DNA from: Megasphaera sp. UBA1696
GTDB lineage: Bacteria; Bacillota; Negativicutes; Veillonellales; Megasphaeraceae
DNA length: 64,000 nt
Direction: 5' to 3'
Assembly (NCBI GenBank): GCA_002319965.1
Contig: DCJQ01000024.1
Span: 111,497-175,496, forward strand
The notes under the pieces are model-generated. The model saw nothing but the letters and a program-made list of their open reading frames with translations. It did not search any database and had not been told where the DNA came from. Below are positions 14,440-24,042 of this stretch, piece after piece. The position numbers and the translations under genes are program-made. Every line of letters starts with the position of its first letter. Positions within the stretch are counted from its first letter, which is position 1.

Positions 14440-14922
14440 ATGGGAAAAGAAGAGATATACGCTTATTTGACGGCCAAGGGAATTTCCTATGAGGTAACGG
14501 AGCATGAGGCCGTTTTCAATATGGAAGAAATACGGGCCGTGGCCCTGCCCTATCCGCAGTGGGATGCCAAGAACCTCTTTGTCCGCGATGATAAAAAGCA
14601 GCACTACTACTTGATTTCCGTCAAGGGTGACAAGCGGGTCGATTTGAAGGCCCTTCATAAACGGCAGGGGTTTCGGGCCCTTTCTTTTGCCTCGCCCGAT
14701 GACTTGCGGGCTATCTTACATTTGACTCCCGGCGCCGTGACGCCCTTAGGCCTTCTCAACGATGAGGAAAGACGGGTTCATCTCTATATCGATGCCGACT
14801 TTAAGGATCACCTCATAGGCGTTCATCCCAATGACAACACGGCGACGGTATGGCTTTCGGTTGACGACTTGCTGTCCCTCATTCAAGAACACGGGAATGC
14901 GGCGGAGTTTGTTGACGTTTGA
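14440..14922 (+). CDS. Prolyl-tRNA deacylase (YbaK/ProX-type editing domain)
   Basis: This 160-residue stand-alone editing domain of the YbaK/ProXp superfamily hydrolyses mischarged tRNA, usually Ala-tRNA(Pro) or Cys-tRNA(Pro). Diagnostic stretches are NLFVRDDKKQHYYLI, then KRVDLKAL, and near the end the GAVTPLGLLND loop and a catalytic-region GVHPNDNTATVWLS. The PrdX-type (ProXp-ala) group fits best on length and motifs. GGGAG precedes the ATG. It is probably monocistronic; the 190 nt after it hold no feature I can support beyond a small GGCCGGCC-type palindrome. Confidence 0.88.
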   Translation: MGKEEIYAYLTAKGISYEVTEHEAVFNMEEIRAVALPYPQWDAKNLFVRDDKKQHYYLISVKGDKRVDLKALHKRQGFRALSFASPDDLRAILHLTPGAVTPLGLLNDEERRVHLYIDADFKDHLIGVHPNDNTATVWLSVDDLLSLIQEHGNAAEFVDV

Positions 14923-15144
14923 TCGATAAGAATCTCTAGACACAATCGAAAAAATGACCTCTTTACCGGAAAGCAGAAAAAAGGTATCATGGACGTGAAA
15001 CAATACTTTTTGTGTAATCAACTTATCTGTCTCTTATGACGCCCTCTGCGGCCTTGGCTGACTTAAGGGCAAAGGGCCGGCCTTTGGGGCAGATGTCTGT
15101 GTTATCACCGATTGGTGAAATCATGTGTAGAAGTGGAGGGAAAT

Positions 15145-15999
15145 ATGGAACGGATAATTGTAAAGCGCGTGAAGGGCTCTAAAGCCATCGATGGGGCAGG
15201 GGTCCACCTGACCCGCGTCTTGGGAAACGCTACGGTAGAAGCTTTTGACCCGATCCTCATGCTCGATTCTTTTGACAGTACGAATCCCGATGACTATACG
15301 GCGGGATTTCCCATGCATCCTCACCGGGGGATTGAAACGGTGACCTACCTCTACAAGGGGAAGATGGTCCACAAGGATACCCTGGGCAATGAAGACAGTA
15401 TTTCCGACGGTGAAGTCCAGTGGATGAACTCAGGATCAGGGATTCTCCACGAAGAACAGGTTCCGGCATCACCGCGGATTTTAGGCGTCCAGCTCTGGCT
15501 CAATCTGCCTCAGAAAGAGAAGATGAGTCATCCGACGTACCGCCATATCGGCAACGATGACATCGAAGAAATCAGCATCGAAGGCGGTTTTATCCGTCTG
15601 CTGGCCGGAGAATACAAGGGCCGCAAGGCCCATCAGGGCGACCATTTGCCCCTGAACTACTACGACATCCATTTGGAAGCCGGTGCTGAATTCGTCCTCG
15701 AAACGAAGGCCGACGACTCGGTCATGGCCTTCACCCTCTTGGGCGATGCCGTCATTGCCGGTGAGTCCGTAGAAGCTAAGACGGCGGTTAAACTTTCCGA
15801 TGGCGAAAGCCTGATCCTGAAAGGGGCTGAAGGGGGCTCGCAGATATTGGTCATGCAGTCCCGGGCTCTTCATGAACCCGTCGTTTGGGGCGGTCCCATC
15901 GTCATGAATACCAAGCAGGAATTGCAGCAGGCCTTTGAAGAGCTGCAAAATAATACCTTTATAAAAGAAAGACTCGACTTCGATCCTCATCAGGGATGA
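15145..15999 (+). CDS. Pirin family protein
   Basis: Pirins are two-domain cupin proteins that bind a metal, commonly iron, in the N-terminal domain; some bacterial members have quercetinase activity. This 284-residue protein has the signature MHPHRGIETVTYL and a second metal segment GSGILHEEQ, which together supply the His/His/His/Glu ligands. A bicupin C-terminal domain follows (HLEAGAEFVLE). The ATG at 15145 has GGAGGG at proper spacing; an upstream GTG-like frame start is not supported. Confidence 0.93.
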   Translation: MERIIVKRVKGSKAIDGAGVHLTRVLGNATVEAFDPILMLDSFDSTNPDDYTAGFPMHPHRGIETVTYLYKGKMVHKDTLGNEDSISDGEVQWMNSGSGILHEEQVPASPRILGVQLWLNLPQKEKMSHPTYRHIGNDDIEEISIEGGFIRLLAGEYKGRKAHQGDHLPLNYYDIHLEAGAEFVLETKADDSVMAFTLLGDAVIAGESVEAKTAVKLSDGESLILKGAEGGSQILVMQSRALHEPVVWGGPIVMNTKQELQQAFEELQNNTFIKERLDFDPHQG

Positions 16000-16024
16000 G
16001 TCTTAAAAAAAATCTGAATTCTTG

Positions 16025-16066
16025 TCCCTTCCGGCGGCAGATATCCCCACCGGAAGGGATTTTTTT
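16025..16066 (+). terminator. Terminator after pirin gene
   Basis: TCCCTTCCGG (16025-16034) pairs perfectly with CCGGAAGGGA (16050-16059), and seven T follow. Confidence 0.88.
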
Positions 16067-16190
16067 GCGCTTTTTCGAAAAGAAATAATTGTGAATTTCG
16101 TGTGCAGCTAAGTTTTTGAAGGATTTTTGGTAAAGATGTCGAAGTATATATTGTAAGTATTTACGTAACCACCACTAAGGGGGCCTAATT

Positions 16191-17384
16191 ATGAACGGAT
16201 TGAAACGATGTGTGCTGGCCGGAATGGCATCTTGCTTGCTGGTGCTGCCTAACTTTGCTTTAGCAGAGGACGCTTCCGGCAGCGAGTTGATGACCCAAGC
16301 TGAAACAAAAACGGAAGTGAAGCCGGCCTTGCCGGAAGACAGTCCGGACAGCGGACTGTCTCAAGCGGTTCAGAATAAAAATTATGAACAAGCCTTAGAC
16401 ATCGTGAACCGGCAGATTGAAGCCGACTCTGACAATGCCGATCTTTATGCACGTCGCGGCCTTATTTACTTGATGATGGGCAGCTCAGACGAAGCCTTGG
16501 CTGACAGTGACAAGGCGATTTCCTTGTCTCCGGAGAAGCCGTCGCTGTACCTCAACCGCGGCTCGGTCTACGAACAGCGACAGGATTATAAATTGGCCGT
16601 TAAGGATTATACGCAGGCCCTGACCTTGGCGAAACCGGGCGAATTCTATCAGGTACTGGGTTATTTTAACCGGGCCCGAGCCTATACCAAGACCGAGTCC
16701 TATGACCAGGCCTTGGAAGATATTCGCCAAGGCGAAAAATTGATGCCCTATTTTCCCAAAAATTATTTCCTCGAAAGCCTGATTTATCAGAAGCAAGGGA
16801 AGAAGCAGCTGGCTAAGCGGCGCATGGACATTGGAACCATGTATGAGCTCATGTATCAAGGCCATTATTTCTTAGCCGGTGTCATGGCCGAACAGAGCGA
16901 TTTGAATGAAATGGCTTTGAACCTTTTGCACAAAGCGGCGGAACAAGAGCCGGGAAATCGGGACGTCTATTCGGTGCGGGGCTTAGTCTACGCTAAATTA
17001 TCCCAGCCGGAAAAGGGGATTGCCGATTTAACCAAGGCCTTGTCCATAAAGGAATCGGCCATGGACTATAACAACCGCGGTGAATGTTACCGCTATTTGA
17101 AGCAGTACAACAAGGCCCGTAAAGACTATGCCAGTGCCCTGCGCCTGGCCTCAACTGATTCCGACTACCATGCCGTCTACGACAGTATGGGCCAATTGGC
17201 CTTCGATCAGGGCGATTACAAGCGGGCTGTTGAATATTTGACCAAGGCCCTTTCTATCGCGCCTTATGAAGATGGCTATAAAACGCGCAGCCAGGCTTTC
17301 CGGAAGCTGGGGGACAATCAAAAAGCCGACCAGGATGAGGCCTCGATTCAGGAATTGACTCAGCGCGAATTGTTATCACAATAA
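16191..17384 (+). CDS. Secreted TPR-repeat protein
   Basis: This 397-residue protein has a signal peptide (KRCVLAGMASCLLVLPNFALA) cleaved near residue 26, so it is periplasmic or envelope-associated. The rest is largely tetratricopeptide repeats, with recurrent patterns such as LYARRGLIYLMMGSSDEAL, LYLNRGSVYEQRQDYKLAV and DYNNRGECYRYLKQYNKAR. About eight to nine TPR units can be seen. TPR proteins are scaffolds; the partner is unknown. GGGGGCC precedes the ATG. An extended -10 (TGCTATAAT) lies at 17411-17419 after the gene and probably serves the next one. Confidence 0.85.
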   Translation: MNGLKRCVLAGMASCLLVLPNFALAEDASGSELMTQAETKTEVKPALPEDSPDSGLSQAVQNKNYEQALDIVNRQIEADSDNADLYARRGLIYLMMGSSDEALADSDKAISLSPEKPSLYLNRGSVYEQRQDYKLAVKDYTQALTLAKPGEFYQVLGYFNRARAYTKTESYDQALEDIRQGEKLMPYFPKNYFLESLIYQKQGKKQLAKRRMDIGTMYELMYQGHYFLAGVMAEQSDLNEMALNLLHKAAEQEPGNRDVYSVRGLVYAKLSQPEKGIADLTKALSIKESAMDYNNRGECYRYLKQYNKARKDYASALRLASTDSDYHAVYDSMGQLAFDQGDYKRAVEYLTKALSIAPYEDGYKTRSQAFRKLGDNQKADQDEASIQELTQRELLSQ

Positions 17385-17485
17385 TTTACTTTTCAAATTC
17401 CCGCAAGATGTGCTATAATTGTAGGCGTTATTCTTGAGTGAAACTGCCTATAATATATACATCATCGTATTGAAGGGGGAATTTG

Positions 17486-18271
17486 ATGAAGAAGGCTGTT
17501 ATAGCGGCCTTGTCTATAGGCTGCCTCATGGGCGCTGCTACGGCGTCGGCAGCAGACGTACAGGTCCGAACGGAGAAAACAGTATCGGCAGCGGTAAGCG
17601 CGACGGAACAGGCTCAGCACGAAGGGCAAACGCAGAAACAATATATTCCGACGAAGACTGCGGCACACCATGAAGGTTCGTTGAAAGACCGGGTCCATGC
17701 TATTTTGAGCAACCAAGAAAGCGTTCCTGCCGCAGTTACGACAGGCGAAGAAAAATACCATTATGCTGAATCGACTCATGAAGCGACGGTCGTTACGCCT
17801 TGGAACCGCCAAAAGTATGAAGATCAGTATGAGTACCAGTACCAGCACGATTCGTATGATGCGGCCATTGCCAATGCGTACGCCTATCGCCGTGATTTTG
17901 GCAAGAGCAACCTTCGCAAGTGGAGCAGTACCGAAGGGATGGACACACCCTGGGACAGCAATCACACGACGGATACGGTTCATTTCCAGAGCTCGACCAT
18001 TGCCTTTTTGGATCGGTTAAATATGGAAGCCCGTCTGGCCGGCATTTCCTTCATCATTACCGGTGGTGCTGAAGGCGGTTACCATGCCAGCGGCCTGTAT
18101 TCCCATGAAAATGGCTATAAAGTCGATATCTCCGATGACGGCATCTACCAGGGCAGTAAGGCTTATGAAGTCCTTCTCGCGGCCTTAGCCCCGTACAAGC
18201 ATCAAATTACACATGAATGGGATAAGAATCACTTCGATATCACCATTTATCCGGAAAACTACCGCGGATAA
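17486..18271 (+). CDS. Secreted peptidase M15-like protein
   Basis: This 261-residue protein has an N-terminal signal peptide (AVIAALSIGCLMGAATASA). The C-terminal ~120 residues resemble the M15 family of zinc D,D-/L,D-peptidases: ITGGAEGGYHASGLYS followed by NGYKVDIS and, near the end, HEWDKNHFDI. These give the expected His, Asp and His metal ligands. Such enzymes cleave peptidoglycan stem peptides. The middle (about 30-130) is His/Gln/Tyr-rich and without a recognised domain. ATG at 17486 follows AAGGGGG. Expected to work in the periplasm. The M15 call rests on motif spacing, not on an alignment. Confidence 0.7.
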   Translation: MKKAVIAALSIGCLMGAATASAADVQVRTEKTVSAAVSATEQAQHEGQTQKQYIPTKTAAHHEGSLKDRVHAILSNQESVPAAVTTGEEKYHYAESTHEATVVTPWNRQKYEDQYEYQYQHDSYDAAIANAYAYRRDFGKSNLRKWSSTEGMDTPWDSNHTTDTVHFQSSTIAFLDRLNMEARLAGISFIITGGAEGGYHASGLYSHENGYKVDISDDGIYQGSKAYEVLLAALAPYKHQITHEWDKNHFDITIYPENYRG

Positions 18272-18313
18272 GCGTTTCCTTTCAGAGGGAAGGAGCTCTT
18301 GCCGAGGTCGAAG

Positions 18314-18344
18314 GGAAGACTGTCTGCAAGGGCAGTCTTTTTTT
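18314..18344 (+). terminator. Terminator after M15-like gene
   Basis: AAGACTGTC and GCAGTCTT form a short stem followed by seven T, about 45 nt after the stop. Confidence 0.75.
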
Positions 18345-18390
18345 GATGATAATCCTGCCTTTATAAGGCCTTTTTACCAGGAGAGAGCAC

Positions 18391-19653
18391 ATGATGATAC
18401 AAGATTGGGACCGCTATTTTTCATCCTTGATTGGCGATGAATTGCTTCAAGTTCCGGGACTGGCCCTCGTCGTCTATCATGAGGGGCGCGAGGTATACCG
18501 CTTTGCCGGCGGTATCCGAAGATTCCGGCCGAAACCATTGCCGATGGCGATGGACAGCCGTTTTCGCATCGCCTCGGTGTCAAAGATGTTCACCGTTTTT
18601 ACCCTCATGCAGCTCGTCGAAGAAGGGAGATTGTCCCTTGATGACGACGTCAGCGCTTATCTTGGCTTTCGCCTGCGCCATCCGGACTATGACGACATTC
18701 CGGTGACCGTACGCATGCTGGCCTCTCATACGTCGGGACTGCGCGACGGAAAGGTCTACAGCATCCCGCCATTCGTTTCCGCAGAGGCCTTTTTTCAGCC
18801 CGACAGCCCATACTGGGAAAAGGGGCAGCATTTTGCGCCGCCGGAAGAGGTGCCGGGACAGTATTTTACCTACTGCAACCTCAATTACGGCCTCTTGGGA
18901 ACTCTCATTGAAGCCGTGACCGGCCAGCGCTTTGACGACTATCAAAAAGGGCACATCTTAAAGGACCTCGATTGCCGAGGCGACTATGTACCGGGCAACC
19001 TGCCGCAGGCTGAATTTGAAAAGCTGGGTACCATTTACGGCAAGGACGATGAAGGCGGCAGCTGGCAGGGGCGGATCGACGACTTTGAAGGCCGTCAGCC
19101 GGAAAAAGAGACGGTTGCCCTTCAAAACCCTTATGCAGAAACGGTCTGTCAGACCTATAAGCTGGATGGGTACCGGCCCGGGACCAATGCCACCTTTTTT
19201 TCGCCTCAAGGCGGCCTGCGCCTGTCTCTGGCTGAAATGGGGCAGACTCTCGAGATGATCCTTCATGACGGGGCGTATCGAGGGCGGCGAATCCTTCATC
19301 CTTCTTCCTTACGGGAGATGTTTCGGCCTCAGTGGCAGTATGACGGCCACAATGGCGATACCTGCGGGAAGACCCTCTTGACCTATGGATTAGGTGAATT
19401 TCGAGTCGACGGCAGCGGTCCTGCCCGGCCGTGTGAAGGGAAGGACGTGTCTCTTTGGGGGCATACGGGGCAGGCCTTTGGCCTCTTATCGGGTCTCTTT
19501 GTCGTGCCGGGGACGAAAAGCGGCTTTGCTTACGTCATGAACGGCTCGGGTTTAGCCGAAGAAGATCCTCGAAGCGCAGGCGTTTTCAGTACCAATTATA
19601 TCTGGGAAGAACGGGTTCTCGACGGTCTGTGCCGTTTTATTGACGGCCTCTAG
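18391..19653 (+). CDS. Beta-lactamase-family serine hydrolase (class C-like fold)
   Basis: This 420-residue protein of the beta-lactamase/penicillin-binding-protein fold has the active-site S-x-x-K in IASVSKMF, a Y-x-N in FTYCNLNYG, and an HTG third motif in LWGHTGQAFG. It has no signal peptide, so it is probably cytoplasmic. Together with the missing export signal this argues against a resistance beta-lactamase and for an esterase or D-amino-acid/peptide hydrolase. Two adjacent ATG codons (18391, 18394) follow AGGAGAGAG; either may be used. Next to alr on the same strand, 57 nt away, which hints at cell-wall-related metabolism but is not proof. Confidence 0.88.
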   Translation: MMIQDWDRYFSSLIGDELLQVPGLALVVYHEGREVYRFAGGIRRFRPKPLPMAMDSRFRIASVSKMFTVFTLMQLVEEGRLSLDDDVSAYLGFRLRHPDYDDIPVTVRMLASHTSGLRDGKVYSIPPFVSAEAFFQPDSPYWEKGQHFAPPEEVPGQYFTYCNLNYGLLGTLIEAVTGQRFDDYQKGHILKDLDCRGDYVPGNLPQAEFEKLGTIYGKDDEGGSWQGRIDDFEGRQPEKETVALQNPYAETVCQTYKLDGYRPGTNATFFSPQGGLRLSLAEMGQTLEMILHDGAYRGRRILHPSSLREMFRPQWQYDGHNGDTCGKTLLTYGLGEFRVDGSGPARPCEGKDVSLWGHTGQAFGLLSGLFVVPGTKSGFAYVMNGSGLAEEDPRSAGVFSTNYIWEERVLDGLCRFIDGL

Positions 19654-19710
19654 GCCCTGTGCTATGATGATACCAATACGGAAAGTTCCATAGGGGAAGG
19701 CGATATAGAT

Positions 19711-20919
19711 ATGAATGCTTATGAAAGTACGATGAATTTTACCCGGCGGGCCGTTTGGGCCCAGATTGATCTCGATGCCGCGGCCCATAATATGCGTCAG
19801 ATTCGAAAACACGTCGGTCCGAACGTCAAGATAGCGGCCGTCGTCAAGGCCAATGCCTATGGTCACGGCAGCGTTGAATTGGCCCGTACCTTTGCCGAAA
19901 ACGGAGCCGACTGCTTTGCCGTTTCCAGTTTAGATGAAGCCGTTGAGCTGCGGCGCTATGCCCACCTCGATAAGGAAATCTTCATCCTCGGCCATACCGA
20001 TGCCAGGCGGACGGAAGAACTCCTTACCTATGATATTGAACCGGCCGTCTTCAACTTGAAAAATGCTCGTTTTTTCTCCGAAGAAGCCCGGCGCCTGGGC
20101 AAGGTCTTGCGAGTTCATATCGCCATCGATACGGGCATGAGCCGCGTCGGCTTTCCCGTCAATGAAGCCAGCGTCGCCGACATCAAGACCTTGGCAGCCC
20201 TGCCCCATATCGAAGTCCGCGGTATCTTTACCCATTTTGCCGTATCGGACTGTGAGGATAAGGCCTTTACGCGTGAGCAGTACGGCCATTTTCGCTGGAT
20301 GTGTAAGCGTATGGAAGAAGAAGGCATCGACATCGCCCTTCGCCACTGCTGCAACAGTGCGGCCGTCCTCGAGCTTCCCGAATATTACTGCGACATGGTG
20401 CGGCCGGGTATCATCATGTACGGCTGTGAACCGTCGCCGGAAATCGATATTACGCCTTACGACCTGCGGCCGGTCATGTCCCTTCGCTGCTGCATCGCCC
20501 ACGTCAAACTCATCGATGCCGGGGCGACTGTCAGTTATGGCCGGCACTATACGGCACCGGACCGCCGTAAAATCGCGACCCTTCCCGTAGGCTATGCCGA
20601 TGGGTATTCCCGCATTTTGTCGGGTAAGGTCGACGTCCTCTATCACGGCCACCGCGTCCCTCAGGTCGGGACCATCTGCATGGACCAGTGCATGATCGAT
20701 GTCAGCGGTGAAGCCAACGTTCATGCCGGCGACGAAGTTGTTCTCTTCGGTCAGCAAGGCGACAGCTTCATTTCCATCGAAGAAATCGCCCGTGTCTGCG
20801 GTACGATTAATTATGAAATCATGTGCAATTTATCCCGCCGCGTTCCCCGAGTTTATATGAAAAACGGCAAAGCCGTCGGCCGGGAAGAGTATCTTTTTGA
20901 CAAGCCCATAAGCGAATAG
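19711..20919 (+). CDS. alr: Alanine racemase
   Basis: Alr makes D-alanine for peptidoglycan with a PLP cofactor. The PLP lysine lies in VVKANAYGHG near residue 40. The second catalytic base is in the C-terminal barrel-to-beta-domain region (VSYGRHYTA, GYADGYSR). The product ends in the usual beta domain with CMDQCMIDVS. At 402 residues it is slightly longer than the family norm because of ~8 extra N-terminal residues. A GGGGAAGG site precedes the ATG at 19711; an ATG at 19732 is a possible alternative. Confidence 0.96.
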   Translation: MNAYESTMNFTRRAVWAQIDLDAAAHNMRQIRKHVGPNVKIAAVVKANAYGHGSVELARTFAENGADCFAVSSLDEAVELRRYAHLDKEIFILGHTDARRTEELLTYDIEPAVFNLKNARFFSEEARRLGKVLRVHIAIDTGMSRVGFPVNEASVADIKTLAALPHIEVRGIFTHFAVSDCEDKAFTREQYGHFRWMCKRMEEEGIDIALRHCCNSAAVLELPEYYCDMVRPGIIMYGCEPSPEIDITPYDLRPVMSLRCCIAHVKLIDAGATVSYGRHYTAPDRRKIATLPVGYADGYSRILSGKVDVLYHGHRVPQVGTICMDQCMIDVSGEANVHAGDEVVLFGQQGDSFISIEEIARVCGTINYEIMCNLSRRVPRVYMKNGKAVGREEYLFDKPISE

Positions 20920-20931
20920 ATAAGAAAAAAT

Positions 20932-20963
20932 GCTGTTCCTCTCACGAGGACAGTATTTTTTTT
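20932..20963 (+). terminator. Terminator after alr
   Basis: CTGTTCCTC pairs with GAGGACAG across a 4-nt loop, followed by a run of eight T. Confidence 0.82.
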
Positions 20964-20993
20964 GTTATAAACCTTTTATCATTCTTGCAAAAG

Positions 20994-21002
20994 TGATATA
21001 AT
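20994..21002 (+). promoter_or_regulatory. Extended -10 promoter of aminotransferase gene
   Basis: TG-A-TATAAT is a perfect extended -10. No good -35 is visible at the right distance, which extended -10 promoters tolerate. Confidence 0.6.
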
Positions 21003-21062
21003 ATATGTAAAGAATGCATATTAAAGTGCAAAAATAATCATAGGAAAAGGCGGTGTATTAGT

Positions 21063-22235
21063 ATGAATTGGAACGACAAAACAGCGGCAAATGTTAGGGC
21101 TATCAAGCCATCGGGGATTCGCAAATTCTTTGATATTGCAGCCCAGGTCGAAGGCGTCCTGTCCCTCAGTATCGGCGAACCGGATTTTGCGGCCCCCGAC
21201 AAAGTTATCGATGCTATGAAGGCCAGCCTCGATGCGAAAGAAACGAGCTATACCGGTAACTCGGGTATGATGGAACTTCGTGAAACCATCAGCGAAACCT
21301 TTGAAAAACGCTATGGCGTCAAGTACGATCCGAAAGATGAAATCTTGGTCACGGTCGGCGTTTCCGAAGGCTTGGCAATGGCTCTGTTGGCGATGACCGA
21401 ACCGGGCGACGAAGTCCTTATTCCTGACCCGGCTTATGTAGCTTATCCGGCAGCTGTTGAATTAGCCGGCGGGAAAGCCGTATTCGTACCGACTTATCCG
21501 GAAGATGATTTCAAACTGAGCGTGGCTGCTCTGGAAAAAGTCGTTACGCCGAAGACGAAAGCCTTGGTTATCGGCTATCCGAACAACCCGACCGGTACGG
21601 TTATGACGGCCGAAGAATTGATGCCCATCGCTGAATTCGTTAAAAAACACGATTTGATCGTCATGGCTGACGAAATTTACTGTGAGCTCATGTACGGCGA
21701 TGCTAAATTTACGACCTTCGCTAAATTACCGGATATGCGCGAACGGACGATCGTATTTAACGGTTTCTCCAAGGCTCATGCTATGACCGGCATGCGTCTC
21801 GGCTATATCTGCGCACCTCGCGACGGATTGGCACCGATTTTGAAACTCCACCAGTATGCCATCATGTGCGCCAACACGACGGCTCAGTTCGGTGGGATTA
21901 CGGCCCTCAAGGACTGCGATGAAGAAGTAGAAGCTATGCGTCAGGAATACGACCGCCGCCGCCAAGTTATCTATAAAGGCCTGCGCGACATCGGCCTGCC
22001 GGTCTTTGAACCGAAGGGCGCCTTCTACATCTTCCCGGATATTCGCTGCACGGGTATGAAGTCTTCTGAATTCTGCGAAAAATTGGTACAGGAAGAAAAA
22101 GTTGCCGTCGTTCCGGGTACGGCCTTTGGCGAACAGGGTGAAGGCTTTGTCCGCATCTCCTATGCAACCAGCATGGAAACGATTCAAGAAGCGCTGAAGA
22201 GAATGGGCCGCTTCGTCGAAAAATACCGCAAATAA
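21063..22235 (+). CDS. Class I/II PLP-dependent aminotransferase
   Basis: This 390-residue fold-type I aminotransferase of the aspartate/aromatic group has LSIGEPDFAAPD at the N-terminus, the cofactor-binding YPNNPTG near residue 175, the PLP lysine in NGFSKAHAMTGMRLGY near residue 238, and the carboxylate-binding arginine in GFVRISYA near the end. This pattern is shared by AspC/PatA-type enzymes. The exact donor and acceptor cannot be told from sequence. It is flanked by terminators and therefore probably transcribed alone. Confidence 0.93.
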   Translation: MNWNDKTAANVRAIKPSGIRKFFDIAAQVEGVLSLSIGEPDFAAPDKVIDAMKASLDAKETSYTGNSGMMELRETISETFEKRYGVKYDPKDEILVTVGVSEGLAMALLAMTEPGDEVLIPDPAYVAYPAAVELAGGKAVFVPTYPEDDFKLSVAALEKVVTPKTKALVIGYPNNPTGTVMTAEELMPIAEFVKKHDLIVMADEIYCELMYGDAKFTTFAKLPDMRERTIVFNGFSKAHAMTGMRLGYICAPRDGLAPILKLHQYAIMCANTTAQFGGITALKDCDEEVEAMRQEYDRRRQVIYKGLRDIGLPVFEPKGAFYIFPDIRCTGMKSSEFCEKLVQEEKVAVVPGTAFGEQGEGFVRISYATSMETIQEALKRMGRFVEKYRK

Positions 22236-22285
22236 TCTTACGTCTGTATTGCTTATTAACTGATTTCTCAAATTTTCCATAAAAA

Positions 22286-22314
22286 AGGAGCTGTCCTAAG
22301 GGGCAGCTCCTTTT
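22286..22314. terminator. Bidirectional terminator
   Basis: GGAGCTGTCC and GGGCAGCTCC form the stem, with A-run before and T-run after. It serves the aminotransferase gene and the convergent flippase gene. Confidence 0.85.
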
Positions 22315-22330
22315 GTTGTGTCAGATGAAT

Positions 22331-23881
22331 TTAGATGAATCGGCCGATAAAGGGCATTTTGGCAGCATCCTGACGGGTGACGCCGCCGCTTAAGACCATG
22401 CCGCCAATGTAGATGACTGATCCGATGATGCACGATAGGAAGAGGGCCAAGAAGAGGCCGATATGGCTGAAGAGGTAAGGGTACATAAAGTACATGGCGA
22501 CGCCCATAACGGCAGCCGAGACGATGTTCTTTAAGATGACCTTGACTTCAATGACGTAGCCGATCTCACGGTAGATGAAACACATGTTGAGGACGGCAGC
22601 GACACCGATGTCGGCGACGGTGGCATAGGCGGCACCGGTAATGCCAAAGGCCGGGATGGCGACTAAGAACCAGTTGCAGAGGACTTTGACGATACAGGCC
22701 AGGGCCATGTTGATGACCGGAATCTTCGGCTTCTTGAGGCCTTGAAGGATGGCCGTTGAAATCTGGTGCAGCCCTAAGAAACAGATGGCGATGGCCACGG
22801 CCCTTGTCGCGTCTGTTGCGGCCGGGGCGTTGTAGATGAAGGTGACGATAGGTTCTGCCATGACGTAGAGGATGACACTGAAAGGGATGGTGACCAAAAA
22901 GGCGATGCGCATGGACGTTGCCGTCCGTTCCCTGATTTCACCGTATTCTTTCAAGGTAAAGCTGTGACTGATGGCCGGTACCAGGCTCATGGCCATGGCG
23001 GCTGTCAAAATGGTGGCCAGATTGATGAGCGGGACCGACATGCCTGTCAGATAGCCGAAGAGGGCCGTTGCCTGATGGGTAGCGTAGCCGGCAGCTTCTA
23101 ACCGCCGCGGTACGATGAGCAGATCGAGGTTGGAAACGACGGGGAGCATGATGCTCGACAGGGAAATAGGAATCGCCAGGACGATGAGGCGCTTTAAGAT
23201 ATCCTTGATTTTTTCCTGTTCGAAAACAGGTCCGTCGACGGGAAGGGACCGCTTCAGTTTATAATAGTAATAGACGAGAACCAGCCAGGCGGCAAGGCCC
23301 CCGGCTCCGGCACCGAGACTGGCGCCGCCGGCCGCATAATCGAGGCCGTACGGCAACAGGAGGGCGGCAAAGCCCAGCATGACGACGACGCGGACCAGCT
23401 GTTCCACGATCTGGGACAAGGCCGTCGGCGTCATCTGCTGCCAGCCTTGTAGATAGCCGCGATAGCCGGCGATGATCGTCGTAAAGAAGATGGCCGGTGC
23501 CAGGGCGATGAGCGAGTAGTAAGCCCGGCTTTCTCGGATGATATGTTCATCGATAAGGAAGCTGGAGCCAAAGAACATGAGGACACTCAGGACAAAGGCC
23601 GTCGTACACAGCATCGACAGGGATACGTGAAAGATGCGCTGCGCTCCGAAGTAATCCTCTTTGGCTACTTTTTCAGCCGTAATAATGGAAATTGCAATGG
23701 GAAGGCCGGCACTGGAAATATCGAGTGCCAAGAGGTAAATCGGAAAGGCCATCTGATAGATGCCGATGCCTTCGCCGCCGAGAATACGGGACAAGATGAT
23801 CCAGTTGATACTGCCAATGGCTTTGACGACAAAGCCGGACAAGGTCAGGATCAAGGTGCCCGAGATAAACTTGTTTGCCAT
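22331..23881 (-). CDS. Polysaccharide/lipid-linked precursor flippase, SpoVB/MurJ-like (MOP superfamily)
   Basis: This 516-residue polytopic membrane protein has about 14 predicted spans and belongs to the MOP (MATE-like) superfamily. The N-terminus (GTLILTLSGFVVKAIGSINWIILSRILGGEGIGIYQMAFP) matches the SpoVB/MurJ/Wzx-type flippase pattern. Members move undecaprenyl-linked sugars or lipid II across the inner membrane. In Firmicutes such SpoVB-like proteins occur outside sporulation; I cannot say which lipid it moves. AAGGGG lies just before the ATG at 23881. Monocistronic by context. Confidence 0.88.
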   Translation of the reverse strand: MANKFISGTLILTLSGFVVKAIGSINWIILSRILGGEGIGIYQMAFPIYLLALDISSAGLPIAISIITAEKVAKEDYFGAQRIFHVSLSMLCTTAFVLSVLMFFGSSFLIDEHIIRESRAYYSLIALAPAIFFTTIIAGYRGYLQGWQQMTPTALSQIVEQLVRVVVMLGFAALLLPYGLDYAAGGASLGAGAGGLAAWLVLVYYYYKLKRSLPVDGPVFEQEKIKDILKRLIVLAIPISLSSIMLPVVSNLDLLIVPRRLEAAGYATHQATALFGYLTGMSVPLINLATILTAAMAMSLVPAISHSFTLKEYGEIRERTATSMRIAFLVTIPFSVILYVMAEPIVTFIYNAPAATDATRAVAIAICFLGLHQISTAILQGLKKPKIPVINMALACIVKVLCNWFLVAIPAFGITGAAYATVADIGVAAVLNMCFIYREIGYVIEVKVILKNIVSAAVMGVAMYFMYPYLFSHIGLFLALFLSCIIGSVIYIGGMVLSGGVTRQDAAKMPFIGRFI

Positions 23882-24042
23882 AGTAACCCCTTATCTCTCT
23901 AGAAATTTATCACGATAACAACTAATTTTATCACATTTGCCAGGCCTTGTATATAGTCAAAGGCCGGCCGAAAGGCTTGCATCTTGGCAGTCTTTGTGCT
24001 AGTGTAAACGTAAAATCCAGATAGAGAAAGTGATGCATCATA

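Noticed and set aside
18391..19653. Acquired beta-lactamase resistance gene
   Set aside because: The fold motifs are present but there is no signal peptide and the context is metabolic, so a resistance call is not supported.
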